Assembly (NCBI GenBank): GCA_954871525.1
Contig: OX940870.1
Location: forward strand, 11,625,501 to 11,689,500
Reading direction: 5' to 3'
Source of the DNA: Parietaria judaica
Taxonomy: Eukaryota; Streptophyta; Magnoliopsida; Rosales; Urticaceae
Length of the DNA stretch: 64,000 nt
Below the pieces are notes generated by a model. That model did no database searches, was not told the origin of the DNA, and was given only the letters and a program-made list of their open reading frames with translations. Shown piece by piece: positions 11,277-23,640 of this stretch. Each line of letters starts with the position of its first letter. Within the stretch, counting starts at the first letter, position 1. Made by a program: the position numbers and the translations under genes.

Positions 11277-12332
11277 TCAAGATGGGCAAAAGATATCAAT
11301 CAAACTCATCTTGTTACATAATCTCATCTGGTCAATAGGGCCTAGTCCCTTGGTGAGGCAGTCTGCGACTTGCTCTCTTGTACCGATATGCTTCAACTTC
11401 AATTCTCCGCTATGTCTAATGAAGAACCTGTCAATCTCGATGTGCTTGGTTCTGTCGTGCTGCACTGGGTTATTGGCAATGCTAAACGCCGCTTGATTGT
11501 CGCACCATAACTTCATTCCAGTGCCTTTGTCCATCTTCAGCTCCTTCAGTAGCATCTTCAACCACAACAACTCCGCCGCACTAGAAGCCATTGCTCGGTA
11601 TTCTGCCTCTGCTGTTGACCTTGCTACGACTGACTGTTTCTTGCTCTTCCACGACACCAAGTTGCCACCGACAAACATACAATACCCGGAGGTAGACTTC
11701 CTATCGTCAGCACAACTGGCCCAGTCGACATCACAAAATCCTTCCACCTCGAGATGGTTGTTCTTCTCAAAGAGAAACCCTTTTCCCATAGCTCTTTTCA
11801 AGTATCGGAGAATCCGATATACTGCTGTCATATGTCCATATCTAGGATCATGTATGTAGCGGCTCACCACGCTCACAACAAATGAAATATCCGGACGAGT
11901 ATGACACAAGTATATCAAACGGCCCACCAACCTCTGGTATCTCTCACGATCAACCGCGAGTATAGTGGTCCGATCTCCTCGCCGCTGATGAAAGACCGTG
12001 TGGTCAGCGTTGATCTGCTCGTATCCGATGTATATCATAGCCTTTCTGAATTGGTCAAACCAGGCTCTCGGAGATTGCTTCAAGCCATACAACGACTTGT
12101 TCAACCTGACCATTTTCCATGTCTTGTTCCGAGTCTCAAATCCCGGCGGTATCTCCATGTACACTTCTTCCATCAAGTCTCCGTGAAGAAACACATTCTT
12201 CACATAAAGCTGATGCAGCTTCCATCCGCGATTGGCCGCCACCGATACAAGAGTCATCACCGTACTCATCTTCGCCAACGGTGTGAATGTCTCGTCATAG
12301 TCGATGTCGTACGTCTGACTATACCCCTTCAC
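11277..12332 (-). pseudogene. copia reverse transcriptase and RNase H, catalytic region deleted
   Basis: The frame runs through the copia reverse transcriptase N-terminal half (motifs FTPLAKMSTV, LYGLKQSPRAWF) and then jumps, at about residue 128, directly to the connection region (LVGRLIYLCHTRPDIS) and RNase H (DVDWA, STAEAEYRA, LWCDN). The intervening segment of roughly 100 residues that normally carries the YVDD active site is absent, without loss of frame. An in-frame internal deletion has therefore removed the catalytic centre. The gene is transcribed away from the nested gypsy element toward the Helitron end. Confidence 0.9.
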
Positions 12333-12826
12333 AACTAATCGTGCCTTGTAGCGCTCAATGCGCCCTTCTGGGTTTTGCTTGACCGTAAATACCCATCTAC
12401 ATCACACATCCTTCTTCCGCGCTGGTAGCGAGACAAGATCCCACGTCTTGTTCTTTTCCAAGGCATCGAGTTCTTCCTTCATCGCAGCTTCCCACTTCGG
12501 ATCCGCCTTCGCCTGCTGTCATGTATTGGGAATAAAGACCGCATCCAGTGACGCGAGCATTGCCCGAGTTTCATCCCCAACATCCTCATACGATACATAA
12601 TCTCCAATGTCCTAGCCGTATCTGTTCGGAGGGCATCCTGCATTACTTCGCGAGCTCCTCCGCAACGAAGCTTCCACAGGTGTAGGTGGCTCGAGCATTT
12701 CCTGATCCCGTCGCCTCTTCCTCGTATACACCTTCAGCTCCCCCTGAGCTGAACCTCCACTTCTCTCTGTATTCCTCTCTGTCGGAGCACTCAGCTACCC
12801 CTGAGCTTGATCTCGGTCCTCGTCAG

Positions 12827-13959
12827 TCACATGAGTCTCCTCCTCACTTTCTGACCCTGAGCTTTCTCGTTTATCCTGACCTCTGTCACCTCAGTCTCTG
12901 AATCCGAGCTCGAATCATACAAAATTGGACGTCTGGCCGCAGTCACCGTAGACGTTCTGGAACTCGAGTCACTGCCACCATTCTCCCCCTTTCGCGTATC
13001 ATGCGAGTCTCCAAAGGGAGAAGAAACAGGCACGTCGTAGAAGGACTCGTGCTCACAGAAGGTCACATTTATGCTTACAAACTGCCGCTTTTCGACAGGA
13101 CTCCGGCATACATAACCTTTCCAAGTTACAGAATATCCTACAAAGATACACTTTACGGCTCTATGATATAACTTCCCGATCGTTGGCCTGTTGTCCTTGA
13201 CAAAGCATACACATCCAAAAACTTTGTTGGGAATGACACCTTCCATATCTAATCCCAACATCTCTCGTGGTGTTTTTCCATCCAAGACCCTCGAAGGCAT
13301 CTTGTTTACTAGGTACGCCGCTGTCAAAAAAGCTTCCCCCACAAGTACTTTGGAACATTCTTCTCGATCATCATACACCGAGCTATCTCTAAAAGATGTC
13401 GATTCTTCCGTTCTGCAACTCCATTTTGGGCTGAAGTGTGTGGACACGTTGTCTGATGATCAATTCCATATAGAGATAGATACTCCCGGAAGGCAGTGTT
13501 GACATACTCCGTCCCATTATCAGACCTCAGTGTCTTGACCACAGAATGACATCGAGATACTCGTACCTTCAACACGACACCATAACGAGTTTGAACCTTT
13601 TTATGAAAGTCTTTGAAACAAGTGAGCATTTCACTCTTATTTTTCATCAGATATAACCAAGTGACACGAGTATGACAATCAATAAACGTCACAAAATAAC
13701 GATATCCATATATTGACTTTGTTGGACTAGGTCCCCATACATCTGAATGAACTAAATCAAAAGGGTGAAGACTCCTATTTCCCGAGCTAACATAAGAGCT
13801 TCGGGTATGCTTTCCATGTTCACACAAATCACACACAAGTTTCTGTTTATCAAACTTTTCATACAATAAAGGAAATAACATCTTCAAGGTTCCAAAAGAT
13901 GGATGTCCCATGCGTTGGTGATGTAGCAACAACTCTCCAACCAAACTTGAGCCGGACAT
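12827..13959 (-). pseudogene. copia integrase, frameshifted
   Basis: The zinc-binding HHCC region (HQRMGH, then CDLCEHGKH) is followed by the catalytic D-D-E contexts (HSDVWGPS, LRSDNGTEY, NGVAERKNR). Two overlapping frames (13324-13959 and 12827-13447) carry the N- and C-terminal parts, so a frameshift lies around 13330-13440. The C-terminal part (VFGCVCFVKD, KCIFVGYS) matches the usual copia integrase tail. The upstream continuation lies beyond the nested element. Confidence 0.88.
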
Positions 13960-13971
13960 CTTCGTGCCTTT

Positions 13972-14360
13972 TGATAGATACGTAGATATACTATTTTATT
14001 ATTATTATTTTTAATTAAGTTATTAGAATATTTAAATATGTTGTTGGCTTTAATTTAGGAGGTGGTTGTTGTCTTTTGTGAGTTATGGGCTTTTAGGTTT
14101 AATAAATTGTGTTAGTGGGCTTGGTTAATCGATTAGGTTATTAGAGGAGAGCTTGGTCGACAGTTCTCTCCATGCTTGTATTAGAGAATTGCCGTCTTGC
14201 ATCATCGGGAGAGCTTCGGACCTCGATTTCGAAGGATTTGGTCCACGACTTTGTCATCGATTCTGATTCAATAAAGATTAAAGGGGATTCACGGTTTGAG
14301 AATTCCCATCGGTATTATTCTCGCTGCGTTTTATCCATTTAATTGTTCCGAGATACATCA
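13972..14360 (+). repeat. Left LTR of nested gypsy-type element
   Basis: 389 bp, TGATAGATACG...GATACATCA; AATAAAG near the 3' part may be a polyadenylation signal. Followed by AA and the primer-binding site. Confidence 0.92.
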
Positions 14361-14383
14361 AATTGGTATCAGAGCAATTTTCG

Positions 14384-15845
14384 ATGGGACAGCAGAAAAA
14401 GAAAGCTCCGGCGAGTTTGGCTGAAAATCAGAACGCCGAGGATCTCGCGGCTCTAGAAGAAACGACGCCTTCAGGATCAGCCGGGGCAGCATTCGAGGCA
14501 GAGATGTGTGCTGCTCTGGAAGAACAACAGCGGACGACGGAAGCACGTTTCAGCGAGATCGCGAGAATGCTTCGGGCGCTGATGTCACGACCCGCAACTG
14601 AACCGGTCTCTGTGACTGCACCTGTGCACAATACTACCGGACAGCTCGTCACATCGGCGGAAAACGGTGGCGAGGACAACTAGAAACATGATCCAAAAAT
14701 CCTAAGTCACGTGAATCTGGAATTTCCAGATCTGATAGCATGATCCGCAAGGTGACAACAGAAAACGTGGGAGTGTTAGCCAGAAACAAGGAGGGACCGA
14801 TCTGAAATTCACGGCAAAACAGTTTCCTTCGGGGTCCCAAACCGCGGACAACCCCTATCTCGCGGTGTGGCAGGCAAAGAAAGCGCTCGAGGAAGCGACC
14901 GAGCGCATGAATCGCATGGAAACAACGAAGGGAAACAGGGTGCGACTCCAGACAGGAAGGGACAGACCGCCAGAACCAGACCCGGATTGGGATTTTTGCG
15001 GATTGAATGAGGTTCAGAACCTTTGAGATTTTAGAAACGGAGGAGGAGACCGACGCGATGACGGCCACTACGAGTGAACTAGAGCGGGGGAGAGAACGCG
15101 GCGAGTACAATTGGCCGTGTTTGACGGGAGCGATGCGAAAGGCTGGATTTCATGCGCAGAACGCTACTTCTCAGTGAATGGGGTTGCTGAAGCTGAGGAG
15201 TTAGACTCAGCCGCAGTGTGTTTCGAAGAAACGACACTCCAATGGTTCGACAACGAGGAGAGGTCTGATCCGTTCCGCAATTGGCAAGATCTGAAATTAC
15301 GCTTGCTATTTCGTTTTCAAGAACTTTTGGAAGGCGATGACGGGAGTGATCAACTAATGAGTCTCACGCAAACCGAATCCTTGGAGGCATATCTAAGGGA
15401 ATTGGAGAGGCTCAAAGGGCGAGTTCGGGGGATGCCCGATAAAGTACTTCGAATTTTTTTTGTTCGTGGGCTGCGTTGAAGGAAGCAATTGAGCACGCTT
15501 TTCGAGCGGAAAAACTGGTTCTTGCTAACCGGAAGGGGAGAAATGGAAATAGCATTTACTCGGAAGGGACCAACAATAACAGAAGTGCGTGAGCAGCCAG
15601 CAACGCCAACCAGAAAAGCAGGGGATAAGCGCTTGTCAGAGGTCGAGTACGCCGACAAACGTGCTCGTGGTCTCTACTTTATGTGCGAGGAGAAATTCTC
15701 GCCAGGCCACCGATGCAAAGTGGTGGCTCTGCGAGCACTTAAGGTCATGTTGGCAACGGCGGACGGGCAAGAAGTAGAGGTACGTAATGGAGGGGCTATC
15801 GAGCATGACGACGAAGACGACTTGGCTCACGCTCACCGGGACTAG
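14384..15845 (+). pseudogene. Gag remnant of the nested gypsy-type element
   Basis: A start region (14384-14683) opens just after the primer-binding site. A second open part (15111-15479) has the retrotransposon gag core: FDGSDAKGWISCAERYF, then QWFDNEE, then a Leu-rich segment with ESLEAYLRELERL. A third (15489-15845) ends in a Cys-containing segment (GLYFMCEEKFSPGHRC) typical just after gag in plant gypsy elements. Stops near 14680 and 15477 and frame changes separate the parts. No pol follows; the right LTR begins 57 bp later, so pol was lost by deletion. Confidence 0.8.
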
Positions 15846-15901
15846 GACGGGCCGACCAGAACTTCGAGCTTGAGGACAATCTCGATTTGGAGGGGGAGTA
15901 A

Positions 15902-16291
15902 TGATAGATACGTAGATATACATATTTTATTATTATTATTTTTAATTAAGTTATTAGAATATTTAAATATGTTGTTGGCTTTAATTTAGGAGGTAGGTAT
16001 TGTCGTTTGTGAGTTATGGGCTTTTAGGTTTAATAAATTGTGTTAGTGGGCTTGGTTAATCGATTAGGTTATTAGAGGAGAGCTTGGTCGACAGTTATCT
16101 CCATGCTTGTATTGGAGAATTGCCGTCTTGCATCATTGGGAGAGCTTCGGACCTCGCTCTCGAAGGATTTGGTCCACGACTTTGTTATCGATTCTTATTC
16201 AATAAAGATTAAAGGGGATTCACGGTTTGTGAATTCCCGTCGGTATTATTCTCGCTGCGTTTTATCCATTTAATTGTTCCGAGATACATCA
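15902..16291 (+). repeat. Right LTR of nested gypsy-type element
   Basis: 390 bp, same ends as the left LTR. Preceded by a purine tract (GGAGGGGGAG). Confidence 0.92.
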
Positions 16292-17847
16292 CCTTCTTTG
16301 TCCACTATGGACGCAAGCCCCCCATCCATACCTTCTCGGTCCATGTACCACAATCTGTTACTCAATGTTCCAGTTCCGAGTATCCGACCGGTTCCCTTTT
16401 CCTGAAACACCACCTTCGGAATATCAAACTTCACTCTACAGTTCAACGGAATTATAATGGCACTAATGGACAAAATATTCACTGGAAACGAAGGGGCATG
16501 TAGAACATATGTCAAAGTTATATGATCGGTACACTCAACTACACCCTTCCCAATCACAGGTTAGGATGTGCCAGGATGTGCCATCGACAGTTTGGATTTT
16601 CTCAGGGACTGCTAGTTAAGTATATTTAGTGAATTCACTCGCGGTGCCAATCACATGGCGAGTAGCGCCAGAATCCACTATCCAATCTTTTCTTGGTAAA
16701 ATTCGTCCGAAAGAAAAAGCCTTACCAATACAGGAGTTGGTAAACTTCGCACATTAGCCGCAGAGGAAGAGCCCCCCTCAGTCATGCCTGCATGGTTCTT
16801 GATCATCTCGAGAACCTCATTCTTGGAGCAGAACTGTTCCGTGTCTTCCTCTTCATCGTCTCCAGCCGTTAGGTGTGCACGATGGCCACCATTGTAACCA
16901 CCTCTACGACCACCACGTCCACGGCCACCAAACTGTCCACGCCCGCAGGTACTAGACTGTCCACGGTTGACGTATTCCCTCTCCTTTGGTGCCTTCGGAC
17001 ATGCCGCCCTCAGGTGGCCAGTCGCACCGCAGTTGTAACATTGCCGGGTTTCTTTACGGTCTCTATTGTCACTCGTTCCAACAGTCAGAGAAGTCCTCGT
17101 ACCCAGAGCGTCTCCGGACTCGGCATGTACTCACATTATAGTCAATAATTCTATCGCTGCAATTGTCTCGTCCAATGACGGAATTTCCTTACTCGATAGA
17201 ATCATTGACCTCCTATGATTGAAGGCTGGGTTCAATTTCTCTAGGAATCTCATCGTTCTGATCTCAACATTTTCTTGAGTCTTTGTACACTTGAGAGAAT
17301 CACAACTCCCGTGCGCTGAGAAATAATCAAATTGAGCCCACAACCTTTTCAGCTCTCTCGCATACTCCCCGATTGACTTGTCTCCTTGTACGACTAGCCC
17401 GATGTCTTGAAGAATCTGGAACACTCTCATCTTGTTCTTGGTGCCTGCGTATGATACTATCAACTTTTCCCAGACATCTCTGGCGGTTGGGAGCATCTGA
17501 ACTTCACTGGCGATCTCCCGAGTCATCGAACTAAGTAGCCATGTATAAATCTCGCTGTGAGTGGTCTTCCATTCCTTCCAATTCGGGGAACTTTCATCGG
17601 GCTTTTCTTCTTCCCCTGTAACAAAGCTCTCGAGGTTCCTCGCCTCTAAAGTTCTCTCTACTCGGAGAGACCAATCCAAGTAACTCTTCGGGCCATCGAG
17701 CTTCAAGTCTTTCGATTGGAGATCGAGTTTCGCCACCTTTTCTCATTTCAGAAGACCCGACATTCCAGACCCTTTCTGAACTTTGAAGAACTCAACTGAT
17801 TCTCCAAGTTCTGTCTCTGTCATTCCTTTTAAATCGGCCGCCGACAT
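16292..17847 (-). pseudogene. copia gag and protease region, interrupted
   Basis: Gag starts at 17847 with MSAADLKGM and is stopped by TGA at 17743-17745, then stays open (17131-17736) through the UBN2-type copia gag core (LDGPKSYLDWSLRVE, YAGTKNKMR). Past 17130 the strand still encodes an intact CCHC zinc knuckle (CYNCGATGHLRAAC, near 17010-17055) and a protease active-site motif (DSGATRHV, near 16670), but in shifted frames. The segment 16270-16557 is the pre-integrase linker (LTYVLHAPSFPVNILS). The nested gypsy-type element cuts the polyprotein just after it. Confidence 0.87.
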
Positions 17848-17849
17848 CC

Positions 17850-19100
17850 TTTTTTTCTTTGAACTTAATGCTGGATCCTAGCTTATGGCTCCCCGGACCC
17901 AAATAAAGTTCAACAAACGAAAAAGGAAAGGACAGAGAATGATCTCACAAAATATTTTTTTTCCGGTGTTGGCACAAAGGATTTGGCGCCGGAACGGACA
18001 GAAAACAAGGCTCACAATAAACGATTTTTCTGGTTGTGGGCAAACCAAAAAGGACGCAGGCACACACCGAAACCACCAAGGACAAATAAGGAATTTCCCT
18101 TTTTTCCCTTTTTTTCCTTTTAATTTCCTTTTTTTTCTCCTTCGATTGCTCCTGCTCCTTCGTTTCTCTTCAGCTCTTCCCCCGAGCTATCACCTCCGTC
18201 GCCTGAACTGTCATTTCCGTCGCCAACGACCGTCGCTCCGTCGCCGATGACCGCCGCTCAAATCGCCGGAAGCCTTTGCCGCTGCGATTGCTGATTCCAA
18301 GCCCTAGATCACGATTTGACGAGCTTCTTCTCCGATGGCTTGCTTTTCAATATCTACCTCGAACCTTCTTCAATTGCTCCCAGCTTCAATCGAGCTCAGA
18401 AGCCCTCGAGCTTCTTCCTGGTTCGATTTTTGCTTCTGGCCCTAGCTTCCCTTCGATCTTTGGCAGTATCTTCGACCACGCTTCTACGAGCTTCCAACTC
18501 TCCTGAGTCCTCGGACCCACTTTGAGCAAATACAAACCTCGGACCCACTAATTTCTTGCTCGCTCGTTTATGCACCAACAAAGAGAAACAGAGGGGATAA
18601 AATCAATGACAATTATTCATTTGGGAAAAGGTACAACTTTTGGTGAAGAGTTTCTGATGATACTTTATTATTTGTGATTCTAGGTTCTGGTTTTTATTGA
18701 TTAGATACAAGATTTTTGGTCCAGTTATTCCCATTTGAGACAAGAAGCAGACGAAAAAACCGCCGCTTCTCTCTGTTTTCACAATTATACATTTTTAGTA
18801 CAGTTTGATATAGGCAATTTATATTTTTCTACGGGTACTATCTACGTGCGTACATGCAGTCATGCAGATTTGTTTTTTAGATTAAACTTTCCGATAGATA
18901 TTTGAAGTAATGCTGAAGTAGAAAAGGTCAAACTTAGTTCAAGTGTTCAATATCCAGTTTATTTTTTTAATAACTGGTTTTTTGTCTTGAATTCAACAGA
19001 TCAGGAAGATAAACTGTATACCCAGTTTTTTTTCTTTGCATACCAGTTTGTTTTTTAGTTTTTGGTTCATCGAAACAATTGGAAATATTTTCATGATTTT
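17850..19100. other. Leader and TC-rich region without recognised gene
   Basis: This lies between copia gag and the first CYP97A exon. It should hold the copia 5' LTR, but no sequence matching the LTR start left at 11255-11274 is visible. At 18100-18310 a pyrimidine-rich tract with CCGTCGCC repeats looks like a plant 5' UTR. TCGCTCGTTTATGCACCAAC at 18559 closely resembles a segment at 626-647. Confidence 0.35.
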
Positions 19101-19128
19101 TCATTTCGATTTTTTTTTTCTTTCGCAG

Positions 19129-22100
19129 CATGGTGCAGTTTATAAGCTCGCGTTTGGACCCAAAGCCTTCGTGAAAATGCGTTTTCATATGACAAGGTCC
19201 TCGTTGTCTCCTTATTTTGTGGTTATTTCCTTAAAATATATATTATTTCTTTAAAACAAATTATATTTTTTTGCGCGATTTTCTTGTGTTATAAGTAGGG
19301 AGTTCTTGCTGATATTCTAGAGCCCATTATGGGAAAAGGACTTATACCGGCAGACCTTGAAACATGGAAGTTGAGGAGAAGAGGTGAGCTAATTACACTA
19401 TATAATTAGGATTCCCTACACTTTTCATCATAATTAATCTTCAATGATGTTACATGTTGGTTACTGGCGCAAGTTAAAATTATTGCAACTGCAGTCCTTT
19501 ATTATTTTTGGCAATAGTTAGGCTTTCACTGTCATTGCCATGTTTGTTTTGTGTTAATTGTTAATGTCATTATAATTAGTTTGGTTCAATTTTGTTAATG
19601 AAAGTTATATACAGAATGGGTTTAACCGTTTCTTACAATGCAAGAAATTTCAGAGGGTTTTTCTCTAGTCACTCTTTGAAGCACTCTTTGAAGCAGAACA
19701 CAGGTCCACCTTTTCCATTCCGTACTGGAAAGTACCGTTCCTGAACTGGCTAGTTCCTCGGCAGCGGAAATTCAGAGGCTACCTCAAGGTTATCAGTGAT
19801 TGTCTCGATAGGCTTATCAGAAAATGCAAAAGAGACGAGAGAGGTACGCTTCCTAGAAGAAATCATTGTGTCCTTCAGATCACTTGTCATATTGATTAAA
19901 TTTGGCCTATGGTTTTCATGAAATATGTGATTCACCCTGTGTAGTGAAATGTGTAACTAGTGTTGCCTGTTTATATTAAAACCAGAACTAGTTGGAGCTC
20001 ATCTCTACTTTTTCTTATTTGCATCCAAAAGTTCCAGTGCCGTGTTCTTAAGTTGCACCAAAGAATTGATGAATTTCCGAAGAAAATTTTTAAACTAATA
20101 AATTTACTTATCGAGTCATTAATATCTATGTAAATCATAAAATCTCGTGGTCCCAACAATATTAATTTATGAAGGCATCGACTATTTTGAAAGGATAAGG
20201 AGTATTGCAATAAATAAATAAATCAATTTATGGACGCATTATCGAATCTAATGGCAGGAAACAGATGTGGAGAAACTGCAACAAAGGGATTACTCTAATC
20301 GGAATGTTGGTTATCAGTTTTTCTTGCAGATTATATATAACATTTGATGCTTTTCCATAAAAGAAAGACTTATGTGAGCTTTGTAAAAGTTTCATGATTA
20401 TTGGCTTTTAACTATGAGGTTTGCAGGATGCAAGTCTTCTGCGTTTCTTAGTTGATATGCGCGGAGCCGACGTTGATGATCGTCAAGTATATACTGCGAA
20501 TTCATACCTACACTCATGAGAGCTGACGTAAAAGTATTTTACACACGACGGTGTTGCATATAGGTAATTTAGTATTATGTTTCCGAGTCACTGATAGAAC
20601 TGGAGAATATCATTTCCCATATGATGCCTACCTCAAAACCCTATAGAAAACTGAACTATTTAAATATGCTATTTTTTACTCAATAAACTTTGATCCTTCT
20701 GTCATTGATTCAGGGCCTGACCCAAACCGTAAAACCAATTACCCAAACCGTAAACATAATTAATCAATAAAAGTGACATTGTTTCGTAACAAAACCAACA
20801 TTATTAAAACGTAATTTAAAGTTCTAAACATAGACAACTTATGGTCCGCGAAAGTTAATTTGTATTTTCCCTAAAATATTTTATTCTTCATTACGAAGCA
20901 TTTTTGTGGACCATTACACCTGCATAGGCTCCTTATGCTAATTCGAAAAAGTTATGGCTTCTGTGACAGTTACGGGATGACCTGATGACCATGCTTATTG
21001 CCGGCCATGAAACAACCGCTGCTGTTCTCACCTGGCCTGTTTACCTTCTTGCTCAAGTAAGTATGATTCTTCTGAAGAACTCTCAAGTATGGAGCTCTTG
21101 TTAGTCCTTGCTTGTTAATCTAGCTCATGTCAAGATGCATAAATGTGTGATTAAAATTAATTTGGTAAGCTGCAGAATCCATCTAAATGAAGAAGGCTCA
21201 AAAGGAGATCGATTCAGTGCTTGGACAGGATGTGCCGACATACGAGCTCATTAAAAAGCTGGAGTAAGTTTAAGTTTATTTAAGCCGCTTAAAGAAGTAT
21301 ATAACTCTGTCAAACTAGTGCATTTGATATCTTAAAGATGATTTGTTTTGATGTGTAATATTTAATTTTGGAGCCAACATCAAGATCAGATACGAAAAAT
21401 TGGCAGTCATGCCCCGGAACTCTGTATTTTATTGCAGTTTTCTCCCCTTCATTGCCTCCTACTTAATGAAGAAAAATAAATTTTTGTCAATTAATTAGAG
21501 TACAACTCAGTCTAATTTTACAAGAAACATAAAGATGAAAGCCCACAAGAATGGAGAAAAATAATAAAATTGATGAAAAGGCCCTCAAATAAGTATGTGT
21601 CGTGCTCAAGTTAAAGGTTTCCGTCTCTTAACGTGTAGAAGGCAATTTGCACTTTTTAAAATATAGCAGACTTTGCTGCCAAAACCAATAGTTTAGGGGA
21701 CAAACTGCACCAACTTGTAAAGTTTAGGGGGCACTGTTGAATACTCGTTAGATATTTAAGACTCGCGGTTGGAGATTAGCTTTAACGTAACCTAAAGTGA
21801 TAAAATTATAATCAATAATACAGTAAGATCAAATAAATGACTTGTTAAAAAATCAATAATTCAATAAAAACTTGGTCTGATTTGTAGATTATATGCTTGA
21901 ATTTGAATATGAAAGATTTCCTTTTTGTTTCAGGTATATAAGACTTATTGTCGTTGAGTCTCTTCGTTTATATCCGCAACCGCCTTTGTTTATTAGGCGT
22001 TCGCTCAAACCCGATAAACTGCCGGGTACTATACAATTAATCCTGACATCATATTTCATATTTTTCTAAGTGTGGAGTCAGTCTCGAGAATTGGTTTTAT

Positions 22101-23000
22101 CGTGGTTTCTCCAGGAGGGAACAAAGACGACAAAGACGGTTATGAAATTCCACCTGGAATCGATATTTTTGTTTCTGTGAGTACAGACGATTCACTTTAC
22201 TTTTATTTAAATTTTTCCGGAACCAGGTATTTCATTAGTAATTTTAAAATATCCTCACATGGGCAACATTTGATTTTTGTTGTAACGGGTGTAGAACCGG
22301 TATTATCTCTTTTTTCTCTTTATTATCTACCTTAAAACCTGAAGAGAGAAACTAAACTAATTTGCTGAACTATACTATATTCCCTTTTCTTTTTGCTTAA
22401 CTAGCGAAAACCACAACTTATTAAGTTGTGTCCAAACCCGAAAATAATTAATTAAATAATATGAAATTATTGTAAGACATAATTAAACATAAATAAATTT
22501 AATCCATGATTGTAGCCTTCTTTATTTACATCTTTCCAACTGAAATCATTGCATTTCTTCAGGTGTATAATCTCCATAGATCTCCGTATTTCTGGGACCG
22601 TCCCAATGATTTCGAACCAGAGAGATTCCAAAGGCAAAAAGCAGTGAAGGCATCGAAGGATGGGCCGGTTTTGACCCATCTCGGAGCCCCGGAGCGTTGT
22701 ATCCGAACGAGGCAATTCACTTGTTCCTGGATTTTTGGTGTTGCTTAATCTTGCTCTGACATGAGAGATACTGAAATAATGTTTCTCTCTCAATTGCAGG
22801 TTGTTTCAGATTTTCCCTTCTTGCCATTTGGCGGCGGACCGAGAAAGTGTGTCGGAGACCAATTCGCCCCCATGGAGTCGACGGTAGCCCTAGCGGTGAT
22901 GCTGCAGAAGTTTGATGTGGAGTTGAGGGGATCGCCAGAAGACGTCGAGCTCGTCACTGGAGCAACCATTCACACGAAAAATGGGCTCTGGTGCAAATAA
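19129..23000 (+). pseudogene. CYP97A-type carotenoid beta-ring hydroxylase, decayed
   Basis: A cytochrome P450 of the chloroplast CYP97A (LUT5) type, which hydroxylates carotene beta rings on the route to lutein and zeaxanthin. Recognisable exons with splice sites: 19129-19196 (HGAVYKLAFGPKAFV), 19299-19383 ([18 protein letters not shown]), about 19700-19843, 20258-20300, 20427-20486 (LLRFLVDMRGADVDDRQ), 20970-21056 (I-helix AGHETT), 21176-21263, 21934-22025 (ExxR as ESLR), 22115-22176, 22563-22711 and 22800-23000 (heme motif [11 protein letters not shown]-terminus [13 protein letters not shown]). Defects: no transit peptide or N-terminal exons; a deletion with frame change in the first exon; an exon lost between 19384 and 19690; single-base losses in A-runs near 21188 and 22640; GC in place of GT at 22712. 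TE-like DNA fills one intron (21380-21760). Assignment to CYP97A rests on the C-terminal sequence. Confidence 0.88.
21380..21765. mobile_element. Possible MITE in a CYP97A intron
   Basis: The left part has ATGCCCCGGAACT...GCAGTTTTCTCCCC and the right part the inverse-like GGGGACAAACTGCA...AGTTTAGGGGGCACT. These imperfect inverted ends are about 380 bp apart. No clear target duplication was found. Confidence 0.35.
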
Positions 23001-23640
23001 ACGAAAACATCCGGCAAAGACTAACTTAACATTTTGGAGAGCAAGAGAAAATAATTTATTGTAGATCACCATTGTAGAAAGGATGATGATTTTTCAGTGG
23101 AATGAGGAAAAATGATAATCTTTGAAGTCTCGTGTGAAATCTTGCATTTGGGTTGCTTTGATCTCGCTCGAACAAGTCGCTACCGCACAATTATGCGCCT
23201 AGGGTCGCAAAAAGCTCAGGAGCAAGGGGCTTGTGGATTGGCCAGATCTTACCCGGGAGAAGGCGGATTTCTGATAAGAGAAAGTCATCAAACTGGCCGG
23301 ACGTATTGGGAGCTTTGGTTCCTAGGTATTCCATCGGATGAAAGATCCTGTTAGGAGCAGTTCTGCGTTAGGGAACGGGTAGCTTCATCGGTGAAAGGAA
23401 AGAAAAAAGTGATTTATCATTTGGTTCTATTTTACTATATTTACTTAAAAGTTATCTCATTAAAAATCCGGAGAAGTCCACACGAGCATTTCAAAATCTA
23501 ACTTTTCTTCAAGAATTAGACTTTTGATTGCTTTACAATTATAATATAGTACGTTAAGATCTCGTTCAATAACTAACTAATAAAAAATAATCTCACGTGA
23601 GCACTAGTTAACATCTTTCGGCTTTTTGAAAGCTTAGGAA

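Larger units (their letters stand above)
13972..16291 (+). mobile_element. Non-autonomous gypsy-type LTR retrotransposon (gag only), nested in copia
   Basis: LTRs at 13972-14360 and 15902-16291 start TGATAGATACG and end GATACATCA. A primer-binding site complementary to initiator Met tRNA (TTGGTATCAGAGC) starts at 14363. Flanking bases CCTTT and CCTTC suggest a 5-bp target duplication with one change. The 1.54-kb interior keeps only gag fragments; there is no protease, reverse transcriptase or integrase. By eye the LTRs differ at about 13 positions plus one indel (about 96-97% identity). Confidence 0.92.
11252..17847 (-). mobile_element. Ty1/copia retrotransposon, degenerate, with a nested gypsy-type element
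   Basis: On the minus strand the order is gag, protease, integrase, reverse transcriptase, RNase H, as in copia. A purine-rich tract (TTGAGGGAGAG) ends at 11274 and is followed by TGTTGTCAATAAATGTAA, the start of the 3' LTR, of which only about 20 bases remain before the Helitron end. No matching 5' LTR was found to the right of gag. The body is split between the protease and integrase regions by the element at 13972-16291. Confidence 0.9.

Noticed and set aside
11497..13502. Several plus-strand frames of 60-145 codons
   Set aside because: They are antisense to the copia pol genes on the minus strand.
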